Made by a program: the position numbers and the translations under genes. A DNA stretch of 64,000 bases from contig NC_087076.1 of NCBI RefSeq assembly GCF_026151205.1, forward strand, positions 14,677,675-14,741,674, read 5' to 3'. The notes under the pieces were generated by a model. It had not been told where the DNA came from and did not search any database. It was given only the letters and a program-made list of their open reading frames with translations. Source of the DNA: Bolinopsis microptera (Eukaryota > Ctenophora > Tentaculata > Lobata > Bolinopsidae). Below, piece after piece: positions 13,801 through 25,260 of this stretch. The stretch's first letter is position 1. Every line of letters begins with the position of its first letter.

Positions 13801-15499
13801 TGATTTGGGAATCCTCAGGGTGTGATCCTAAAGTTGTGGCAGCAAATTCTATCGGGACTAAAACAACTTCAGGCAGTGGTAAACCGAGACCAATAAAAGT
13901 GACATTGGCTTGCGCGGAATCAGTAAAAATGGTTCTTGCTCGAGCAAGAAATCTGAAGAAATCTAAATGTACAGCGTACCACACATGGTACATCACACCT
14001 GACAGAAGCAAGGAGGAGAGAGCAGCTCATCAGAAACTTGTTGTCAAAGTAAAGGAAATGATCACTGATGAGCCAAAAAAGTATCATTATATTAGAGACG
14101 GCAAGATTTTCAGTGTAGATAAGGTTAAGGTGTAACATTCGGTGTTTTTGATATCTACATAATTACTTTGATTTAAATGTGTGTATGGCTCTTATTTATG
14201 GCTGTTGCGTGTATTTGTTGATTACGGCTAATAACGAGGAACTTTTAATTGTGAGTTAATAAACTGCAACCGTGATTGTAACTCAGGTATGTGATGACTT
14301 GTGGAGCACACATCGCTGAATAGCAATCGCGAAGCAGGTCTCACCAAGGCCAAGGCTAGGTATATTTAGGGTTTTTATTTTTCTGAGGACACTTTGCCAG
14401 TAGTTTAACTTTTGTGTTGTGTGCTACGGTACAGTGTTTCAATTTTTGGATAAAGTGGTATGTTCTATCTTTCTATTTATTTATCTAATTCTAATGTAAT
14501 ATTTCAATATTATAGTAAACATTAACCAGTGTACCAAAAGCTGGTCCCCAAACAAACAAACATGTACTGTCATATTATATACCCAGTTTTGGTTTTACAG
14601 CAACGATACAATATTTTGATGTAGACATTGATAGTTAAGAATTTCAAATATTTTGAGATCTGTAAGGAAGATAATATTTGGGTCTGAAGACTAGGAAACA
14701 TGCATAACAAATAAAAACTTACAGGATAACCTCCAGGACCATCCCATCTAGGAGGAGGGCCACCAAACATTCCAGGGGGTGGACCCCTGAATCCACCTCT
14801 GGGACCAGGTCCACCACGTCGGTTGAAATCAGGTGAACCCCTGTTATTATAACCTCCTCTAAATCCTCCTCCTCTTTGATAACCTCCCCTATTCATGGGA
14901 CCAGGACCTCTCCATCTTGGGCTGAAATTTGCAGGGCCTCCTCTTCTGTCAAAGTCTCTACGACCTCGTTCACGATGGTCCCAATCAGGCTCATCGTTGT
15001 GAGCATGTGAACCAAACTCATCATCATGTTCATGGTCATCACCACCCGCATGAGCACCCCCTCCTGTTCGTTCTAACCCTGGGGGTCCAAGGTCTCCTGA
15101 TCCTGGTCGCTCACGTTCCATTCCTGGAGGAGCTAAATCATCTGCAGGACCATCAAGACCTGGAGGACCCATCCCTGGAGGTCCAATCCCAGGAGGGTGG
15201 AATGTACCAGGTGGTGGCCCTCGGTTCATCATTGGTCTCCCTCCAAAAGATCTGCCCATTCGATGAGGTGATTGCTCTATCTTTGGAGGAGAACGTGAAC
15301 GTCCATGGTCTGATTGTGTTCCACTTTCACGAGGAGGACCATCACCCTCGAAATTGCTGGGTCTTCCAAAGCTTTGATTGTCTGGAAAGTTCCCAAAACT
15401 CTGGTTATCTTGCTTGCGTGGAGGAAAATCCTGGTTCATCATAAAGTTCTGAGGGTCTGCAGCACCAGCAGATTCGAAACCAGGAGGCCCGTCGTCCAT
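4855..15499 (-). CDS. TCERG1: Transcription elongation regulator 1 (CA150), 16 coding exons, 1209 aa
   Basis: Nuclear protein that couples RNA polymerase II elongation with splicing. WW domains bind proline-rich splicing factors and FF domains bind phosphorylated CTD (family knowledge). Exons, in gene order: 15499-14723, 13110-12927, 12784-12611, 12410-12180, 11728-11561, 11368-11045, 10021-9976, 8227-8114, 7970-7656, 7438-7069, 6571-6471, 6322-6151, 5949-5680, 5553-5470, 5285-5118, 4986-4855. All phases agree and the total is 3630 nt. The N-terminus is rich in PG/M and RGG (about residues 195-250). WW1 lies near 287-315, WW2 near 401-430, WW3 near 568-600. FF1 is in exon 9, FF2 starts exon 10, FF3 to FF6 span exons 11-16. 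The end reads [14 protein letters not shown], very like vertebrate TCERG1. An unusual Arg/Asp/Ser-rich repeat sits between FF2 and FF3. A LINE occupies intron 1. Confidence 0.93.
7084..7260 (-). repeat. In-frame minisatellite coding an SRGSGDRHE-type repeat in TCERG1
   Basis: Within TCERG1 exon 10 a 27-bp unit is repeated about four times and encodes SRGSGDRHE and SRGSRDRHE, continuing into [15 protein letters not shown]. It produces an RS/RD-like low-complexity linker between FF2 and FF3. The unit is a multiple of three, so copy-number change would keep the frame. Confidence 0.8.
8978..9360. repeat. Inverted-repeat segments in TCERG1 intron 7
   Basis: GTAAAACACCAAATACC near 9020-9036 is nearly complementary to GGTATGGTGTTTTAC at 9118-9133. 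CATCCACAAGGAAC near 9199 is complementary to GTTCCTTGTGGATG near 9323. The segment can fold into nested hairpins and may be a decayed MITE. The 1.75-kb intron otherwise shows nothing recognised. Confidence 0.4.
13128..13199. repeat. Short tandem repeat, four units of ATCAGTTACAATCTTTT
   Basis: Four near-identical 17-19 bp units directly next to the acceptor of TCERG1 exon 2 and immediately upstream of the LINE ORF1 region. Confidence 0.85.
13296..14135 (+). mobile_element. LINE ORF1-like protein in TCERG1 intron 1 (279 aa)
   Basis: Uninterrupted frame starting at [16 protein letters not shown] coiled-coil-like, Gln/Lys-rich N-terminal half ([14 protein letters not shown]) is followed by an RRM-like region with NFIIYGVPE, a [12 protein letters not shown] strand and a C-terminal [13 protein letters not shown] pattern. 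This layout is typical of ORF1 of CR1/L2-type LINEs, RNA-binding proteins that coat the transcript. No ORF2 follows, so only the 5' part is present or the copy is rearranged. It lies antisense to TCERG1. The start is the methionine where similarity begins, although the frame is open upstream to 13101. Confidence 0.7.
14136..14722. other. Remainder of TCERG1 intron 1
   Basis: Probably the 3' part of the LINE insertion up to about 14500, then intron sequence to the donor at 14722-14721. No second reading frame was recognised. Confidence 0.4.
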
Positions 15500-16347
15500 A
15501 ACTAGAATAGAGATAGATTGTAAAATGTATTCATTTAAAGTTTAAAACTTGTTTCCATAATTACTCTGCACAAGGTCATAGGAATCATGTTTTAGAACAC
15601 AACATTCTGTGTTACTTTAATAAAGTCTGGTTGTGTTTCCTTAATCCTCACTTGTTTCATAATTTTATTTAACAAACATATCTTGATCACTTTATGATTT
15701 TGTTGCAGGTGGATGCGGGTTTTGGCTGGCTGAGTACAAGTAGATTCATACTTTTACAGTTTATAGCACCTTATTATATGCGACAGTGGACCCCACCAAA
15801 GGCTGGATTACACTAGTAATTGTTATAGACTATATCTATTTACTATTTAGTTATCATGTTCTTGCATTACTCTTACCAATATCTTTTTACCTAATATTCA
15901 AGAACATTTCTGGGATGTTTATTACGTGAGTAAACATGTTGACAAAAGTTACAATATTACTTCTTTCTTGTCATCAAAGTGAAAACATTGAAATCCGAAA
16001 TCGTCATCCTACTTAGGGATTGTTCACGTGTTACCCCCTCCGTAATAAGTCTTAGACATGTTAGTTAATGTGTTAAAATTACACTAGCGCTGTGATCCCC
16101 CCGCCCCCCCCCCCCCCCCCCCCTCAGTGAGCACATTCCATTTTCGTGTTAGAACCAATACAACTGATGGAGCTAGACTCGATACATCTGCAGTGAACTA
16201 CAGTTAGCAAGGAACGAAAAGGAGAAAGGATCAAGATTGAGTGCAGGAGACGGAAAAAAGATCATTTCAACCTCTTGTCTTCTTGACTACAAAAATGGAC
16301 ATTCCAGACAGTAGTACTTGCCATTTAATCGAGGATTGGTCTGTAGA
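15500..16347. other. Upstream region of TCERG1, with a partial MITE end
   Basis: It contains the presumed TCERG1 promoter and 5' UTR, which were not resolved. At 16012-16035 it holds TAGGGATTGTTCACGTGTTA, a terminus also found inverted near 47193-47217. A long C-run at about 16096-16123 is followed by TCAGTGA. Confidence 0.4.
16012..16130. mobile_element. Partial MITE related to the one at 47100-47217
   Basis: The left end TAGGGATTGTTCACGTGTTA matches, in inverse, the right end at about 47193-47217. Both copies also share AAAATYACACTAGCG, a C-run and CTCAGTGA. No intact pair of ends was found at either place, so these look like partial copies of one DNA-transposon family. Confidence 0.45.
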
Positions 16348-16353
16348 TTTACT

Positions 16354-16748
16354 GGGGGGCGGGGGGCCAAGTGGATATTTGTAGATATTTGTAGATTAAT
16401 GTAGAATGGATAATCCACGAAAAAAGTGGATGACATTCTACAAATTTATACATTTATCTCCAAAAATTCAGTAGAATTTCTGGGCACATATTTGAGATCA
16501 CATTTTTTGTAGATAAATGTAGATATTTGTAGATTATTGTCAATGGATAGTTCACGAAAATTCTACAAATTCTACAAATTTATACATTTATCTCCAAAAA
16601 TTCAGTAGAATTTCTGGGCAAATATTTGAGATATACATTTTTTGTAGATAAATGTAGATATTTGTAGATTATTGTAATGGATAATTCACGAAAAAAGTGG
16701 ATGACATTATCCAAATATCTACAAATATCCACTTGGCTCCCCCCCCCC
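16354..16748. mobile_element. G-capped fold-back element B (395 bp)
   Basis: The left end is G6-C-G6 followed by CCAAGTGGATATTTGTAGAT. The right end is the inverse, closing with about ten C. Subterminal arms are built of GTAGATATTT units (10-bp period). Central blocks of about 100 bp (CAAATTTATACATTTATCTCC) are duplicated. Flanks carry TTTACT (16348-16353 and 16749-16754), possibly TTTACTG, as target duplication. It is non-coding and has the same plan as elements at 774, 35921 and 62474. Confidence 0.7.
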
Positions 16749-16822
16749 TTTACTGTATAAAATTCTCACTAAGATGAACCTGTGGCATTATAATCCAAAT
16801 TAACAGTAGGGGAGAGATAAAA

Positions 16823-17290
16823 TGAATAATAAGATAACAGTAGTAATATTTTTACAATCTTTAAAAATGTACATTATGTATCATTCAAAATAATTGATAT
16901 AAATAGAGCGGTCACGCAGTGACCTTTTCAGGTAAACTTGAAAACATCGTGCTATTTCTGCTATAATAATAAGATAACAGTAGTAATATTTTTTCAATCT
17001 TTAAAAATTTACATTATGTATCATTCAAAATAATTGATATACATTATTTTTGTTGGGGACTGGCCCGTGGTACCAGCCAATGTTTACTCAAAAAAGTATA
17101 TATAATATCAATGGTAATAAGAAATTCATCCCTGTGGGGCACATGCATAAATATAAAATGTAAAGGAAATCTCAAACTATTCAATTTAGAATCTAAAGAG
17201 AAGAATCTAATAAATTATAAAACATAACTACATAAAAATGGAGCGATCATGCAGTGACCTTTTCAGGTAAACTTGAAAACATCGTGCAAT
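16823..17290. repeat. Interleaved direct repeats with palindromic motifs
   Basis: A block of about 75 bp starting AATAATAAGATAACAGTAGT occurs at 16823 and 16966 (143 bp apart). A second block starting GAGCGRTCAYGCAGTGACC occurs at 16906 and 17241. The latter contains two near-palindromes, GGTCACGCAGTGACC and TTTTCAGGTAAACTTGAAAA. Function is unknown. The region lies downstream of the DUF4773-like gene in that gene's orientation. Confidence 0.75.
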
Positions 17291-17496
17291 TTCTGTTATG
17301 GCAAATATGATGAATTGACTAAAAGATATCATAAAATCTGTAAAAATAAAGCTGCAATAAATTATAAAACATAACTACATAAAATTTTCAATCTTACAAA
17401 ATACATTAAGCCGTGAAAAAAAAAGTTCATGCAAATTTGAGTGATTCAGTTACAATTAGTGTTCAAATTGTTCAACCATGAGAGTTTCCGAATAGC

Positions 17497-18150
17497 CTAA
17501 TAAATCAAACTGAACAATACCATGGTGAGATAAAGTAAAAAGTCAACATGTTCTGATCCCGCAGCACTACATGAACCAGCATCTCCAAAACATCCTAGGC
17601 ACACATCAAAACCCAGAGTAATGATTTTGAGCTTTAAGTTGACACAACTGCTTAGAGTTTCATTTACCCGTGAATACTTGGTGAAGAAGAGACAAATCCC
17701 AACCAGGGGACCTATTTTAGGAATGGGAACTGTTACACAAATATCTTCTTTGAAATCCAATAAGTGTCCACTCATTTTCACATCACCATTCCATGTAAGG
17801 TAAAACTTTATGTCTGTCCCATCATCTTTGTAAGTCATGTTTAGGCAAATATGATCATCATGCTCTTTTATTTCTGGTATCTTGCCTAATTTTCCACAGC
17901 ATTGTGAACCGTTTGCATAATCATGACATCCAGGGTCCTCAACTTTGACAACAGTATAATCTCCATCCAAAGTTTCATTGCTTATGAAAGTGCTGTTGTC
18001 AAGTATGCTAATAAGTCCTTTCACAGCATCGATATCCAAGTTTGGTAGAGTACCATTACTTCTACTTTCAGACGTGTCTGTTCCTGCCATCGAGACATTA
18101 ACCATCACCAGGAGGCAGAGTAGCTCAAGCAGGGGGAGTAGGGGAGACAT
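17497..18150 (-). CDS. Secreted/GPI-anchored DUF4773-like protein, 217 aa
   Basis: Single-exon frame with an N-terminal signal peptide (MSPLLPLLELLCLLVMVNVS), several Asn-glycosylation sequons (NGT, NST, NET, NMT) and a hydrophobic C-terminal tail (FLLYLTMVLFSLIY) after small residues, fitting a GPI signal. The middle has a Cys pattern with SQCCGKLGKIP, a CLNMTYKDDG stretch and a CVTVPIPKIGPLVGICLFF segment, followed by a C-x(n)-C end. That pattern resembles the DUF4773 domain found in secreted animal proteins of unknown function (recalled, not searched). It probably sits at the cell surface. The start is chosen because the signal peptide follows directly. Confidence 0.65.
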   Translation of the reverse strand: MSPLLPLLELLCLLVMVNVSMAGTDTSESRSNGTLPNLDIDAVKGLISILDNSTFISNETLDGDYTVVKVEDPGCHDYANGSQCCGKLGKIPEIKEHDDHICLNMTYKDDGTDIKFYLTWNGDVKMSGHLLDFKEDICVTVPIPKIGPLVGICLFFTKYSRVNETLSSCVNLKLKIITLGFDVCLGCFGDAGSCSAAGSEHVDFLLYLTMVLFSLIY

Positions 18151-19724
18151 AAGGCATTTACAGGATTCTACCTGTCAGCACCTGTCAACACGATAAAGTA
18201 TGATAAGATTCAAGAAAACATCGAAAGAATAACTGAATAGAGGCAAAGGGAGTTTTAAAATGTAACAATAACACTATACTAAAACTCTTCACATAACCAT
18301 GATTCTTTGAGGGCGCTACTGCAAGCGCGAGGGCTTTAGTTAGAGCAACTTTAGTTAGAGCAACTAAAACTCCAAAGATTTTCTTGGTAAAGAATGGTAT
18401 AAAAAGTATCCAAACAATATACACATAATATCACAAAAAAGGGGGGACCCCCAACCCATGTGGCTGAAACACCCCACAGCAAGTAGACCAAAGTGTATCA
18501 ACTACCCGCCGAGGCGTTGGGTTGGGAGTCTCCCCTGGGATCATTTCGTCCGTAAAATTTTACACAATATAAAAACTACATAATATCACAATGACCCTAT
18601 ATAAAATAAAACCTTTAAAAATGCAATATATTCACCGATTAAAATATTGGCAGAAACGTTTCAAATCAAACGTATCAATTTATTTTTTAATTATTCAAAC
18701 TATATACACACATAATATACTAGTGTAACCTGGCCTTCGGATTTCACTGCTGCAGTTAAAAAGGGTAGGAGTAATTACCCGCTGATTCAAAACCCGCATC
18801 AGGTGAGCAATTCTATTCGGAGTTCCCTCACGTATCCAATAGTATCTTAAACAATAATCACTTAATCAGTTCTTTCTCGTGGATAAGTCATTATTAGGCA
18901 CCACGTGGATAAGTCATTAATAGGCACCACATTCCATAATCACAAGGTCCGAATACCGACTATTACACTTCATCACTCTCGTCTTGAACCGCTTTCCATT
19001 TTTATTTAAATCGTTTTAAAAATTAACCCTTGTGAACTCCGCGCCACACAAATCAAAATCTTGGTAAAGTGTAAAGATTGACCAAATTTGCTTCAGCGCT
19101 CGATTTTTGTACTATGGTGTTAATTTACGAAAATATGCGCGGCGCACATAAAATTTTCCTTACACTTTAAACTCTTTTTACCATAATTGCATCATATAAA
19201 TCAAACAATTTTTATTTTTATGAGATATATGATGTATTATGTTCATAAAATGACGTTGGATCAAAGTACTAAAAATTGATAGCGCGCAAAAATATCAAAT
19301 TTTAAAAATTAAAAGAATTTAGTAAATTTTAACATTATTACGCACATAGGTCCAAATTATTTGTGGCTAATGCTTTTAAACTATCTTTGTGCAAATTTGA
19401 TTGATAAGCTAACAAAATTAACTTACTCAAAATTAGAAACATTGTTTTATAGCCTAATTTATCTTGTCATACGTTGTATGACCCGCCGCGCACGAGTGCT
19501 ACCCTATCAAGTGGTTTTGTTTCATAATACTCATTTTACTAAGTTTTATTTCATTAAGGATCTTTTTGCATATTTTTGCTCTTGGAAAGGTTTACAGCAA
19601 CTAAATTGGCGTATTAATTTGGAACCAACTAACGAGGAAATCTGGATGATAATTAATCACTCTACACTCGACTGTCGCGTGACTTTTTCAACCCGTTCTC
19701 TAGCTGGTCCTAAACGACTATTCG
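18151..19724. other. Intergenic, repeat-like pieces, no gene seen
   Basis: Bases 18340-18366 contain two direct copies of TTAGTTAGAGCAACT, related to 63707-63745. At 18441-18540 an ACCCCCAACCCA...TGGGTTGGGAGT pair can fold into a hairpin. GTGGATAAGTCATTATTAGGCACCA is duplicated near 18881 and 18902. A 143-codon frame at 19361-19792 shows no family features and ends in telomere-like repeats; it is not called. Confidence 0.4.
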
Positions 19725-19807
19725 AAACCCTAACCCTCTTATCTGATCCTAACCCTAACCCTAACCCAATCCTTAACAAAAGCATATGCTGAAACCCTAA
19801 CCCTAAC
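19725..19807. repeat. Interstitial telomere-like CCCTAA repeats
   Basis: Three short clusters of AACCCTAACCCTAACCC-type repeats within about 80 bp, interrupted by unrelated bases. They match the common animal telomere unit (TTAGGG on the other strand). Confidence 0.85.
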
Positions 19808-20457
19808 GAGAAATTAGACTAACTTCCTTATACGGTCATATCACGTGATCGAGACAGTTTTTCGCTTATATCTCGTCAGGGGAGCATTTTAAACCTATGT
19901 CATGGGGGGTGATTCGGAATCAGCGTCCGAAAATACATCGATTGAAGTTGGTTTCAACTGTCGGGGGCCCTTTTAGAACAATCTCGAAGATCGACTGTAG
20001 AGTGATTTAGTACGCTCGAGGAAATCTCAGAGCTTATGAGAACACTCTGTTTTTAAACAGTGATTTCTCTCCGTGGAGACAGAGGTGCGAGAAAAAACAT
20101 TGTTAATATAAACAGTCTAGATCTTAACTTGGAGCCACAAGGCCAAGGGTAATTTTTGAGTGCTTAGGGAATTTTGTATATTCTTAAAGGTTTGATTTTA
20201 TATAGGGTCATTGCTATATTATGTGTATATTGTTTGAATAATTTAAAAAACTCATACTGCTAATTGGCACATGAAAAAAAGTTTTTAAACAGTTTCTGAC
20301 TCTCTATTGTTGCATATAGAAATATATTTATGTATAAGCTGAAGTTACTTTGGTGTGTACTATACATTTTTTTCTATATCCTGTCATCACTCCTGGAGTA
20401 ATGGATATTATATGTTTATTTCAATAAACATAATAATCAAAAATTTAGAATAGAATC
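19808..20457. other. Intergenic stretch
   Basis: No gene recognised. A short inverted match to the ACTCTACACTCGACTGT segment at 19658-19680 is seen near 19995-20015 (GACTGTAGAGTGATT). Confidence 0.4.
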
Positions 20458-20473
20458 TTGTCTTCTTTTCAGC

Positions 20474-21290
20474 TCACTCTTCTGAAACCTCTTCCTCTAC
20501 ATTCTCAACTTCATCATCAACTTCCTCATCTTCATCATCAACATCATTACCCCTGTCTTCATCGCTGGTGGTGTGTGCGAGATTTAGGTCCAGTTCGTCA
20601 ACAGGTATTGCTTTCTCATAATACCGTCCTCTGTGTCCTCTCACTGCAATCAAAACTGTTTTAAGTAGCTCAAATCGCAAACGACGTCTTAGATTTGCCA
20701 TGATGAGGCTTTTGTCCTGGCTGGTCTTGGCTGCCAGAAGTGTTGCCACTCGTTTAAGGAACATGGTAGCCTGTGGGCCCATCATCCAGAATGGTACCAG
20801 GGCGAAGGCTTTCTCCAGTGCATGGCTGGAGTGTGGGCTCTACAACAACCTCATTACAGATTTTTTCAAGAATGCTTGCAATGGTGTCTCTCAGTCGGTT
20901 CTGTCTGCTGTTGACAAAGCCTCCTTTCTTGCAAATGAGAACGTGGTTGTAGGTGTTATCTTTGCCACAAATGCATTTCTTGGCTATGTTGGCAATGGGT
21001 AGAGCATATCTCAGTGCTATAGCGTCTTTAAACCCTTGCTTGTTCAAGACAAATCCGTACTTCTCATAAGGTAGTCCGGTCAGTCAGCTTGATGCACCTT
21101 TTTCACATGCATGTGGGATCTTCTCACTGATCAAAGGTGGTAGATCGTTCATCAGCTGGTTTTTGAGAGATTCATGTCTCTTTGCATTTGACAGGCTAAT
21201 AGCAATCTTGACCGCTTTCCCAGCCTCTCTGTTGGTATTGAGAGTGGTGTGTTGCTTCAGAATGTGTTCTGTTAGCTGCTGGTTAGCCAT
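20474..21290 (-). pseudogene. Decayed mobile-element protein with R2-like zinc/RHN region
   Basis: Three adjoining minus-strand pieces read in order: 21290-21084 (start MANQQLTEHILKQ), 21083-20754, then 20785-20474. They join across an in-frame stop at about 21079 (EKGASS-stop-LTGLPYEKYGF) and a frame change near 20760-20785. The middle holds C-I-C-G-K-D-x5-H-x3-C followed by KKGGFVNSRQNRLRD, resembling the CCHC plus R-H/N motifs before the restriction-like endonuclease of R2-group LINEs. The part normally containing the catalytic PD/E residues seems deleted at the frame change. The end is an acidic tail. I recall similar multi-copy proteins in many invertebrate genomes. Inactive fragment. 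Confidence 0.6.
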
Positions 21291-22421
21291 GAGTGAGTTC
21301 TTGTACCTGCTTCTCCATTTTACCGTGAAGCCTAATTTCTAGTTGTTATAAATACAATGAAAGTGCATGTTTACTAATCTTAATCTACTTAACAACTCAA
21401 TAGTCCAAGTCACCATACCCGTGTATATTCCTTGGTAATAGAATAACTTTAAAGTTTTTCAAATTGTTGCTATAATTGATTTAAATAAAAATTTGTTGTT
21501 TTCTTGAAAATTTGTTGTTTTCTTGAGTAATAATTGACGTAAACATGTGCTCCAATCACATCTAGCAAGTTACTATTTGTTTGCATTATATATGTTTACA
21601 CTAGCATATATTATGATAGAGATATAAATTTTATTATTGATTCAATCTTCAACACCGCTAAAAAACAAATATCCCATCAATGGAGCAGTCGCCAAAACAA
21701 AGCTCAAAGTTAATTTACCTTCGTACTTCGTTTTGGAGACTGTAGAATGTAGATTAACGATTGATGATTAGACGAGAAGTGGCCCTGCGATTCTGAATCT
21801 TGCAATTTACAGTGACAGTGTACTGTAAATTTATCAATTATAAATGTATCCAAAGTATAAGAGGGCCACCAGCACTGGAGGAAAAACCCCCTGAGGTGTC
21901 TAAACTAAGCTATTTATCTAACTGCTTAAATCGCTCATGGGTCATAGCATAATTTATTTAGTTTCCAAGTTTTTTCCTATTTGAAAGGGAAACTGGGAGC
22001 ATTATTTTGTTAGATGCAAGGACAAAATTTTCGTTTAAATGGACAGATAATCTGGCCCTCGACTTAAAACACAAGAATTATCTGTCCTGGACTTGTTTGT
22101 AATAGTGACTATTTACAATTTTTTCCATATTTGCTGTTACGGATTATATGAATAACCCACTTTGGGTAGTTCTAAATAGTTGTGCTTTTTAACACGAGAA
22201 TTTTTTAAGGTATCTATACTGGGTGGCACTATATGTTGGGTGGCGGGTTTCACTGCATTCTAATATATAGCCAATCTATTTTTCGAAATTTCACCAATGC
22301 GAATGAATGACAAATGAGGTTTAAAATGGACAACTTGCCTTTCCTGTCAGTTGAACCTTTCTTGTAGTTAAGAAAATTGACAATTACATAATTTGTAATC
22401 TCCTATAGATATCGATGAAAG
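21291..22421. other. Intergenic, upstream of NDUFS8
   Basis: AT-rich with short direct repeats such as AATTTGTTGTTTTCTTGA twice near 21490-21525. No gene was recognised. The NDUFS8 promoter presumably lies in the distal part. Confidence 0.4.
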
Positions 22422-23729
<1,308 letters not shown>

Positions 23730-24502
23730 ACTTGTGCGGAACGTGATGTTTGAACTGAGTTAACTCTGCGACATGAAACTTAAGACACTCTCAAACAATA
23801 ACATAAAAGGGACAGGAGGACTGAGAAGTTGTTCGTTAGTTTAAGCTTACACGTTATACTGTTTTGTATTTTGGCACTCTTAATTTATTGTATGTCCCTT
23901 GGAGTATCACCTTAGGAGTTAAAAGGACCTTTAGAACACTGTTTGTCGGACATTTTCTGCTCACTTGCACTCCGTGACCAACCCTCTGTATATTGGATCT
24001 CATATTATTATCTCTAACCAGCAACCATACAAATCGAGACTAGAATAATGTAATGACTGTCCCTCAGTTTGATGATAATTTAGTAGTGAAAGGTGTTGCC
24101 CGTTACTTAGCTAGTGATCCTCATTATTTGATAAACACTATCGTTTACGATATGTATATTTTATATGATTTTTGGAAATTAAGTATGGACTCATAATTTT
24201 GTTTAACTGAATCCTTATATATGATCCTAAGATTAAATGGTTAATTTACCAATTTACCAATATCTTGATTCTTGAACGGTGGTATTATATTGTATATTGT
24301 ATATATATAATATTAAGCTCTATCCGGTAGAAATTAGTAGCTCAAATGTTCTCCGTAGCTAAATGTTCAGCCATCTCTGTAGGTATTTAGAGAAACAGTA
24401 ATTTCTAGTACTTAATTTGCGATATTGCCAGTCGCCAGGACTGTTTACTTACCGATATATCAATAATTAACATGACCAACCTCAGTTGTAGCAGTTTGTA
24501 AA
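23730..24502. other. NDUFS8 3' flank and NOL12 upstream region
   Basis: Presumed 3' UTR of NDUFS8 followed by the NOL12 promoter area. It contains TA-rich simple sequence near 24290-24312. No other gene was seen. Confidence 0.4.
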
Positions 24503-24874
24503 ATGGACGGGGAGGAAAACATAATGAACCCGCCTAACAAGAAAAGGAAAATGAAGAAGAACAGAGAAACGAAAGTGGAGCTTAAATTTGATGATAAAGA
24601 TCGCACCGAATACTTGACAGGGTTTAGAAGAAGGAAAAGCCAAAGGAAAGAAAAAGCTAAACAGGACAATGAGAGATTACTGAAAGAGGCCAGGGATCGG
24701 ATAAAGAGGAAAGCAAGGGAAGAGAAAAAAAAGAAACTGGAGGAAATAATGGAGAGTTTTGATAAAATCAGTAAAGAAAACAAAGACGGTCTTACGGAGT
24801 ATGAGATGGAGCCACAAGTGTTTGAGGATGAAAGCACAACTGTTACGGTTGCAGCGATAGAGTTAACTTCTTGA
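24503..24874 (+). CDS. NOL12: Nucleolar protein 12 homolog (NOL12/Nop25), 123 aa
   Basis: Small, very basic intronless gene. NOL12/Rrp17 family proteins act in the nucleolus in rRNA processing. The family signature is visible: KVELKFDDKDRTEYLTGF, then RRRKSQRKEKAKQ and a long Lys/Arg/Glu helix. The C-terminus has a TTVTVAAIEL segment comparable with the VTVTTI end of vertebrate NOL12. The N-terminus has a PNKKRKMKK nuclear/nucleolar targeting stretch. It is shorter than human NOL12 (about 213 aa), and the missing part lies in the C-terminal half. Lack of introns may reflect retroposition or intron loss. Confidence 0.8.
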   Translation: MDGEENIMNPPNKKRKMKKNRETKVELKFDDKDRTEYLTGFRRRKSQRKEKAKQDNERLLKEARDRIKRKAREEKKKKLEEIMESFDKISKENKDGLTEYEMEPQVFEDESTTVTVAAIELTS

Positions 24875-25260
24875 GAGAGAATGAAATATTGGCACTACGC
24901 TCTTTGGCCAAGGCAGAGATTAAGAAATCCCAGAAATGCATTTTTATCGATCATAATTGATGACTAGATTTGTCATCGTGATTGATGGCTCTTTTAAATA
25001 TTTGGGAACAGAGTATTTAAGTTTGAAGGCATTTTTCTGCGAGTATGTTATTATTTGATGACTCAAACTATTTTGAACTACTCTTAATTTATTATTTTAA
25101 CAATCATCGTCTATTTTGCTTCCAAGTAAAATTTTGAACCACACATGTTGATCGTTCTTTACATTTTTCTAGTGATATTAAAGAAATTTCATCAGTGACA
25201 TCACCTTTGAGATCACACAGCCACGATAAAATTAAAGTTTTAAATTAACAATTCTCAGTG
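24875..25260. other. Intergenic between NOL12 and the MTHFD gene
   Basis: About 390 bp, presumed NOL12 3' UTR and the promoter of the next gene. No distinct motif was assigned. Confidence 0.4.

Noticed and set aside
14929-15444. 171-codon plus-strand frame rich in His/Leu
   Set aside because: Antisense shadow of TCERG1 exon 1.
19361-19792. 143-codon frame ending in Asn/Pro repeats
   Set aside because: No domain or start context, and its end is the telomere-like repeat.
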